From Enoplolaimus lenunculus (taxonomy: Eukaryota; Nematoda; Enoplea; Enoplida; Thoracostomopsidae), in assembly GCA_030248215.1 (NCBI GenBank), contig JASANG010003183.1, positions 124,001-188,000 of the forward strand: a stretch of 64,000 nucleotides of DNA. The letters run 5' to 3'. The notes below the pieces were generated by a model. It saw only the letters and a program-made list of their open reading frames with translations, was not told the DNA's origin and did no database searches. Each line of letters opens with the position of its first letter. Within the stretch, counting starts at the first letter, position 1. The position numbers were made by a program, and so were the translations under genes. Positions 56,801 through 64,000 of this stretch are shown here, one piece after another.

Positions 56801-59800
56801 GCTCTCCCCATAACGCTTACTGTGCTGTGGGGCGATTCAAACATCTGTAACAGTATTCTCAAATGCATATAGCACTTTTCACCTGTTTAGGATGGATTTT
56901 TAAACTAACAGACTCCAGTATATTGTCGATATCAAATTTGGCACAGAATTGAATTAGAACAAATTAAATGAGAAAAATGTGCTGTATTTCAAACGTCTTC
57001 GGTGCTACACACGTTTCAGAATACGGGTAATGGTTGCACTCCAGCTCTGGAATAATAGGGCAACTTGGAGGAGGGCTAAACCAAAAGTCGCCTACTGACG
57101 CTGAGTCAAAATTAACATACTTGCTACACTGAATCCGAGGTCAAACTACTTTGAATTACGATCTTATTATTGCCTTATGTAATAGGATAAATAACAAAAA
57201 ATTCGATAAGAATGATCGCACACTTTCGACGTATGTGTGAAACTTTGCAGTCCTGTACCAAACAGCAAGATGAAAATTTTGATATAATACTGTTCACCAA
57301 CATTCATATCAAGCTTAATTGGCCTGTTTGAAAGAGTATCAATAACCTGTATTAAGGTTATTTAACAAAACAAACGCAGTATGCTTAACTGAGGTGTGCT
57401 GTCTAAAGTTACATATGTAATTAAATTTTGATAAAAACTTCAAATTAAAATTGCAAAATGTTACTAGTAAAATAAATTTTACGTTACCAGGGTGCGACCG
57501 GATATCCGGCTCCTGTTTACTATCGGGCAAAAAACCCACATCCGGTTCCGGTATAAACCTACCGGATATCGGATTCCGGTGATGATTTCGTAAATCTCAA
57601 ATTATTGCAAATTATGTTGTAAGATGTTATGTTTTCAGTCTCATTACATGTAAATATATAGTATTGGTTTAAAGCAGTATTTTTGCATATGGTTAAGGCA
57701 GCTATTTGGATTTTATTATCAAAGCAAACCAATTATTTGCAGCTTCACACAATTATTTTCAAGTATTAGTAGGCCACGTTCCTTATATAAACGCAATATT
57801 CCGTTAACTAAAGATAAATTAACATTTACTGACACATTAACGTGCTAAAAATTTATTTATTTTCAAAAACACACTATCCGGTTAACATCCGGTTCCGGTA
57901 AAAAAATCACTATCCGGATCCGGTTCCGGTATGTTTTGCGATTCAGTCGCACCCTGCATGTTACTAGCAATAGAAACTATGTACCTGTATCCCTGGGTAG
58001 AGGCGGTTGCGGGGGCGGTAACGGTGCCGGTGGTGGAGCCATTGCTGAAAATAAAAACAAAACACTGAAGCCAAAACAAAAATTAATAATTTCCAAATTT
58101 CATCAAAACCAATTGTCTTGTTCAAGGGTGACACGAATTAAAACATGTAAGCAGCACAGGATTCGCGTATAAACCTTTTAGCGGATCTATGATTAAAACC
58201 AAATTTACAAAATCTTAATTAAAATAATGAGTAAACACGAAAACTTAAGTCACGCTACTCCAATTCAAGCAAGAACAAACTTCAAAACGTAATAGATTTT
58301 ATTAAAACGTACGCGGCGGTGGTGGCTCATACAACGGCACTTTTTCAGGCATAAAATTGATTTTCAAATCGCTCACCGCGTCAATCAACTAAAATAGAAA
58401 TAAACCCAAAATAAACATTAACATCAAAAAATACGACAAGACCGTAAAAATTTCAAAAAATTATTGCTGTAACTTAAGCCTGTAATTTAGGTTCAGGTAG
58501 GGAACGACCGGATCCAAAATTTTGCATTTACCGGACCCGAATTCGGATCCGGATCTTAAAATTCAGATCCGGTCCGGATCCGGATCTTACTAGCTGGATA
58601 ATTTTTCAATACCTAACGTATATAAAATACCAAAAGTTTAACTGATTGTTCCGCAAAATTAGTCAACAAAGCTTACAGCAACTAAAAAAGAAGTCTTTAA
58701 AATTTTTATGTTTGTTCTTCTTCCGCAACAACACTGGTCTCCACGTGGATGTCATTAACCTGACATTCCAACAAAGCATTAATGCTCACACAGTGCGTAA
58801 TCGATTACGTACACATAGTTGAAATACATACATCAATATTGGTATGTTTTTGTTTGTATATCAAATTTCGGATCCGGAGATCCGGTAGTTGATTTTACCG
58901 GATCCGGATTCGGATCCGGATCTTAAAAATTGCAGAGATCCGGCCCGGATCCGGATCTCGGATCCGGTCGATCCCTAGGTTCAGGCAACACTTCTTCAGT
59001 AACCAAGATAGTAATTCTGGGCAATTTCGTAGGCTACACCACCGAGGTTTTAAAAATGGAAGTTTTAATCTATTTTGACGACATTTTTAGCACATTACTG
59101 TTTTCGCATTAGTTTAATACCTAATAAAAATTCATTTGTAAAATTTAAAGAATAAAAGCTAAATGGATTTTTTAAAAAAGGGGTGACCTCAAAAATATCA
59201 TCAGTGCACTTACCCTCGCATTCGAATCACGCCATCGGTCAGCGGCCGGTTCGTCCCTCGGATTTACCGTTAACTGTTTTGCATTCTGAATCATTGGTGG
59301 AATTGCTAAAAAGAAAAACAAAAGAAAATTTCAACCCCACCATGTTTAACAGCACGATATGGAAGAATTTAAAATAAGGAAAAATACCTATTCGTGCGGT
59401 TGTCGCAAAACACAGTGCATAGTACCTTGGTAAACCCAGACAGTTTTTTACTGGTGGATATTGTCGCTCACAAAAATCAGACTTTTGCATTACCACCAGG
59501 TCCCGGTTAAAGTCACTCTTACACAAGACTTACCTTTTTGAACTTTATCCGAAGCATGTGTGACTTGTCCAACAAACAGAGGGTCTTCTGAATTATCTGC
59601 CTCCATACGTCCCACCATTACAACACGATTGCCCAGTCGCGCCGAATGTGACGTTGATTCAGCGATATCTTGCGCCACACATTCCCGAATTGCTGTTTCA
59701 GTTCGTGTTGTGTATGTTCGCATAACACGTACTGAAATAAATAATATAATGCATTCAAATGAAAAATATTCTACAAACAATTAAAATTAATCAAACTTGA

Positions 59801-62800
59801 CAAACTAAAACCAATCCGAAGCAGAGCATAAGCGCTTTCTAGTACAGTTATTCGATCATCGTCATTATCAGCACAGTAGTTTACAATTATTGCGGTGTTA
59901 TATATTACAAAAATCAAATCAATGAAATCTGACAGCAAATTACAACACATCATAAAGTTATGATACATAATATTATAATACCGAGGTAACATGTTTTGCT
60001 TTTCAACGATAAATTTCCTGTAATGTAGAATACTATTTGCCGGAGGCACATATCCGACTGGACGCAGGTGTCGCACACAGTTGAGAATACTATCCATTAA
60101 GTTTGCTTACTGCTCGATTCCAAAAATTCACAAGTATCGCACGCCTCATCAACCAATGCCCTCAGTCGATGCAAAGCATCGCCAAATTCTGTTTTGATAT
60201 TGTCAAAATGTTCCCCAGCAGACGCCACGTGCGGGTAATTGAGTCGAATTTTACCTGCATTTAACACCTGCGGAGTCATTCCAGCAACCTGCAATGAAAA
60301 ATATAAACCACCATAGCGGAAAATTAATGTAATTTACTGCAGTGATATAACTGTGGAGTTATAAATAAATCAAGAATCACCAATATTTTTAAACAAAATT
60401 TAATTTTAAACTAGCCGCCGCAGTAAATTTTCAGTCCCTGTTTGCCTTTCCCCTTACGAATCCCCGTCTTCCTGGTGATTCTGAAGTTATCGGATGGGTG
60501 AGGGGGCAAGAACCCCCACCTATTACCAGGGCATGAGCTGGGCGGTCGAAAAATGCGAAAGGATTTAAATAAGTAATATTTTGTACCTTAAGATTTGTGT
60601 TTTTACACTACAGACCCTTCTAGGTAACGATGTTAAAATTTTAGTAAATCAAACTTAAAAACCTGGAAAGTGCAAATAATTTTTGTGTTTGCAGGGTGTT
60701 GCGATAAAGTAAGGTGAGTTCAACTGGGAAAAGGTTGTGACCTCCATTAAGAACCCCTGTCTTGCCAAATTTCTGGGATAGAAAAGTCTGAACAGGATAA
60801 AATCAAACTTGACTCGCAGCTTAATTAACACAGCGCTCCGACATCTTAATCTACTCTATACATGTTTAAATTTTCAAATAAAGGGGTTCCAGGGCCCGAT
60901 CCTCTACGATATAAGCGTATCCCCACCCCGTAACCTTACCTGACTAGCAGCCAAACACAGAGCTTCTACCGTCTTCTTATCGGCACATCCGCCAGCAGTT
61001 GCTACCAGCCGCCCAGTATGCGCCGCTCGGATAGAAGTCGTTTGCAAATGCCGTGAGCGGCCAACGAAATTCGGTTCACGATTTGGCGTAGACTCCGGGG
61101 CAAACGCTGCATCAACAAACAGCTTAAGTGGGCTGTTTAAATCGGCAAAATTTTCCACTACCTAAAATGCAGATATAGAAACGAACATCAACGAAATTCA
61201 AAATGTGGTCCATATTGATTTAAATTTCAGAGCCTAGAGGTTAGTCTTGTTTACAGAGATTAAATTAGCCAAGTAATTTCTTGGAAAAAAAACAAAAAAC
61301 TGAACAGCAGTTAGTAGCGGAAAATGCGAAATAATGCATAGTAATGGGCGGATCCACCTCTGGATAATGGGAATCAAGCCGTTTAGATTAACATGGATAC
61401 GTGCGTCTGCGAGTGCTTGCGTTCAAAACGACCGATTACGATTAGACTCGCAGTTTGAAACGCAACCGCGATTGCCCTTAATTCTGTCCATAACTGCGTG
61501 TAAAAAATCCGCAAAATGAATAAATAGCCTTCTCCATTACCAGTTCCGTCAATGTTCTCTGCATCACCGTTTTCAATTCAATCAGTTTCGTGCGTATTTG
61601 GCCTGCCAAACGCTTTGCTTCTGCGGATCCACCCTAGAAATAAAATAGAAAAAATGAGTACTTTATTCACAAATAACATGGACAAGTCGGCTACCGTAAC
61701 CATTGGATAAACATAAATAAATTAGATAATTAAATGGTAATATAGTTCAATCTCCATGCTGAAAAGTTAAAGTTCCTGTAGCCGATTTCTTTTGATACTA
61801 TGAGACTACACATATTTGCGAATACGGCCACTGAAAGCAATATTGTAACATTATTACCATTCCACGTTTTTGGAAATCTGCCAACTGCGCCGCTAATGCA
61901 TCGATTTCATCGCACATTTTAATAAGTGACGATTTTCGTGGTTCTGCACACAACTTTGCAATATTGCGACCTTCTTCGGTGATCAAGCGAATTGCATTCA
62001 ATCCTAAAAACACAATAATAATAATAATACATGCCTTTAGGTTAGGCATCTTCCATATATCATGCGTACGCTTAACAACTTTTGATCGATATAGAATGAT
62101 GGACAATTAAACTAATAAAACTTCAGTTTCAAGAGCATTTATATGACTAATATTCAATTGACTGCACAGATACACACATCTGCGAATACTTGTCGAAATA
62201 ATTCAAAAACGATTTCGATTACTTTTTATTTCTTCACTTGAAACCACAGCTAGGATATATTCTAGCAGTAACTGTAGCTTCACACTTGCTGTGCAGCGCC
62301 GTTCGTCGCCGTGCGATATCGTAGCGACGAACGGCGCCCGATAGCACAAAAATTGTAAAAACTGCAGCGCCACCCTAACACTGAGCCGAAACTGTTATTT
62401 CAAATAAACACTATGACGCAACAACAACAACTGCAACGACAACAACAACAACAAAATAAAAGTTCGAACACCACTTGGTACCCAAACCTTTGGCAAAACT
62501 CACCAAATCCACGGTCATCCACAGCAGGATTATCCAACCATTTCAAAGCTTGTTCTAGTCGTCCGGCGATTGTATGTGCAGGCTGCAAAAATCCCGACCG
62601 CTCCATGTTCTGTATCGCTTGCAGCAAAAGCCCGATATGATCTTTGGTCCCGATTAAATGTTTCAATTGGTCAGCGATGCCGCGCGCAAGGCCTTGACCT
62701 TGTGGACTGTCGCCCTGAAGTAGCCAAAATAAACAAAAAACATCACCGGATAAAATGGTATTTATCATTTTAACAGTTAATAAGACTTAACTAAATCACT

Positions 62801-64000
62801 CTTAACGAACTTCATATCATTCATGCTTGCCAACCGTTTTTTCAGCCGTAATTTTTGTAAACTTTTTACTGTAACCTATTATCTACCGCACATGATTCGA
62901 GATATTAACTTTGCAAATCTTGCAACAACTTGGCTATATCAATTAAATCTGGGTTATCCTATTACGATTGGGCATTGGCATAGCATGACTTTAAAGGGGG
63001 CAACGTTCTATAAAAACTTTGAAATAGGGTTCTTGTGTTGCAAACTGAAACAGTGTGTAAAAAAACCCGGAACAAAAATGTCAAGGCGGGAGAATTGACC
63101 CTTGGAACCCCCCTGGTTATTACGCCCTTGTCCAATACCTGTACTCGCCTTTTTGATCCCACCCCTATCACTAACTTGTTTATTCTGTCTCAACTCCGTC
63201 AACGAATCGGTCATCGTTGCAATATCAGAACAGCATCGGCGAATAGCAGCCGCATCTTCCGGCAACGCTCGATCTGCAATACGTTCTGACAGTTGTAGTA
63301 TACGTCTAATCGATTTCTCACCAATTCCACCGCGAAGCGCTCGAGGATCACCGAGCCAGTCCAGTGCATGCTGTAGCAGACTTTGAATTGCGTTCTAAAA
63401 TAAAAAATATCGCCCGAAATTTTATTCAATACCGATGAGGCACTATTACGGAACAACAACCAAAGTTTTACCTGTTGCATGCCAGTTATTGAAGAGTACA
63501 TGAATTACAATATTGCAGGTTTAAAACCTCAGGGTCCGCGAGCCAAAATAGTCAATTTTTGCCGCTATAAGGAAAGCCCATCCATGCACAGATTCGGACA
63601 TAAGAAAATAACCATTTTGTTTAGTGTGCGGCACAAAAGCAGTATGACAAATTTCTGCAGAACCAAGCCGAGCACAAAACAATGAAAAAATTTCGAGAGC
63701 AGGTGCAGTCCTTAAGACCTCTTAATAAAGTCTTTTGTTGTGCGTAGGGCACGAAGGTAATACCCTTTTTCTGCCCTGCGTAATTCTATGGTTAAAGTGA
63801 GGTCGTTTGCCTCTACAAATAAATCATCCACGTGACTGTGCAAACCCATAAGCCATTTTCCTTGGAGCAAATCTGAAAAAGATATGGCCCTTATTTGCCT
63901 TGAATAGGTCAATTAAACATACCAACGCTTTCTTCATAACGGACAGGTTATCGGCGTCCCATTCTTCTTCATCGTACGATGTCAACTGCAACACACGAAT
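51687..64000 (-). CDS. VCL: vinculin, 17 exons visible, 5' end beyond the window
   Basis: Exons on the minus strand from 5' to 3': 64000-63923 (continues outside), 63394-63176, 62714-62504, 62003-61858, 61633-61541, 61161-60940, 60288-60111, 59731-59534, 59305-59214, 58388-58313, 58044-57985, 56681-56568, 53822-53689, 53373-53258, 52819-52693, 52305-52215, 51850-51687. All junctions are GT..AG and in phase: 2319 nt, 772 residues plus stop. Vinculin links integrin and cadherin adhesions to actin. Diagnostic matches include [79 protein letters not shown] and [14 protein letters not shown]. Adding about 235 residues for the missing N-terminal head gives roughly 1000, close to nematode vinculin (DEB-1). 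Confidence 0.95.
53090..53215 (-). repeat. possible tRNA-derived SINE in vinculin intron
   Basis: On the minus strand a pol III B-box-like GTTCGAATCCCG follows a plausible A box (TGGTACAGTGTG) about 45 nt upstream. No folded tRNA could be drawn, so a tRNA gene is unlikely. The downstream part (to about 52880) may be the SINE body. Confidence 0.4.
53975..54322. mobile_element. MITE family J in vinculin intron
   Basis: CAAGAGTGGATGATG at the left, ATCATCCACTCTTG at the right, with about 100-bp inverted arms (GAGTGTGCAACT, TGTACC, CACGCGTTGC) and flanking ATATTAG. A central C-rich/G-rich stem pair (GACCCCCCCT...AGGGGG). Related fragments at 19480-19540 and 19750-19840. Confidence 0.82.
56029..56244. 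repeat. 108-bp tandem duplication in vinculin intron
   Basis: Two copies starting AATGCCGGGACCCAAC, with two or three differences. Confidence 0.92.
56568..59731 (-). CDS. VCL: vinculin end-of-head and proline-rich hinge exons
   Basis: Exon 59731-59534 ([12 protein letters not shown]...ADNSEDP) and exon 59305-59214 ([15 protein letters not shown]) finish the head. Exon 58388-58313 ends [18 protein letters not shown]. Exon 58044-57985 is almost pure proline hinge ([17 protein letters not shown]), and exon 56681-56568 continues it ([10 protein letters not shown]). In other vinculins the hinge binds VASP/Ena, ponsin/vinexin and Arp2/3. Phase is kept across all joins. The 56681-56568 exon has weak protein support beyond phase, splice sites and proline content. 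Confidence 0.85.
57488..57956. mobile_element. hAT-type MITE family H in vinculin intron
   Basis: CAGGGTGCGACCGGATATCC to CAGTCGCACCCTG, flanked by GTTAC on both sides (6 of 8 bases match). Interior has repeated CCGGTTCCGG near the ends. Confidence 0.8.
58498..58977. mobile_element. hAT-type MITE with perfect 8-bp duplication in vinculin intron
   Basis: TAGGGAACGACCGGATCC to GGATCCGGTCGATCCCTA; perfect target duplication GGTTCAGG at 58490-58497 and 58978-58985. GGATCCGGATC repeats near both ends. Confidence 0.88.
60111..64000 (-). CDS. VCL: vinculin head exons (two central repeats)
   Basis: These seven exons encode the head from the end of the second helical bundle. I see one repeat beginning HALDWLGDP (exon 63394-63176, ending ELRQNKQ, continued by [10 protein letters not shown]) and a second beginning [15 protein letters not shown] (exons 62714-62504 and 62003-61858, ending ADFQKRGM, continued by [10 protein letters not shown]). 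Vertebrate vinculin has three such repeats; C. elegans has two, as I recall. The exon at 61161-60940 ([14 protein letters not shown]...) and that at 60288-60111 ([12 protein letters not shown]) match the next bundle. The intron after GFG uses a strong donor, G|GTGAGT. Confidence 0.93.

Overview
The window is animal nuclear DNA: genes are split into many short exons with GT..AG introns of about 0.2-2.7 kb, on an AT-rich background packed with short transposon remnants. Nothing looks bacterial, and I see no rRNA, CRISPR array or convincing tRNA. A nematode fits best. The commonest simple motif is TTAGGC/GCCTAA, the nematode telomere hexamer; the vinculin gene has two central repeats, as I recall for C. 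elegans DEB-1, rather than the three of vertebrates; and there is a minimal ionotropic-receptor gene. The large introns and transposon load are unlike Caenorhabditis, so an early-branching nematode such as a mermithid is my guess. This is inference only.

Layout. 1-9.1 kb has no gene: MITEs, TTAGGC arrays and a 26-unit, 72-bp tandem array. 9159-19414 (+) is a complete nine-exon alpha-type nicotinic acetylcholine receptor subunit, assembled from splice sites and phase. 21716-27496 (-) is a four-exon MIF4G-domain protein resembling PAIP1. 27.5-32.6 kb is MITE-rich and intergenic. 32.7-36.1 kb holds two Penelope-like element copies head to head. 37.15-37.45 kb is a 30-bp array of CCAAT boxes. 38906-40159 (+) is an intronless ionotropic-receptor-like gene. 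42.2-45.6 kb and 46.6-49.15 kb are two pogo/Tigger-type transposase relics. 51687-64000 (-) is vinculin: 17 exons and 772 residues in view, with the N-terminal part of the head beyond the right edge.

At least eleven families of short inverted-repeat elements are scattered through introns and intergenic DNA; several have clear target-site duplications (TA, or 8 bp of hAT type). The two most abundant (A and B below) carry blocks of TTAGGC repeats inside ordinary terminal inverted repeats, so telomere-like sequence appears to have been spread by DNA transposition. A family of near-perfect foldback elements (E) brackets the channel-lining TM2 exon of the receptor gene. These two observations are the most unusual in the window.

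The genes do not form an operon or a pathway. The receptor subunit would be a plasma-membrane acetylcholine-gated cation channel, the receptor-like gene a chemosensory or glutamate-receptor-related channel, the MIF4G protein a translation factor, and vinculin an actin-membrane linker at adhesion and muscle attachment sites.
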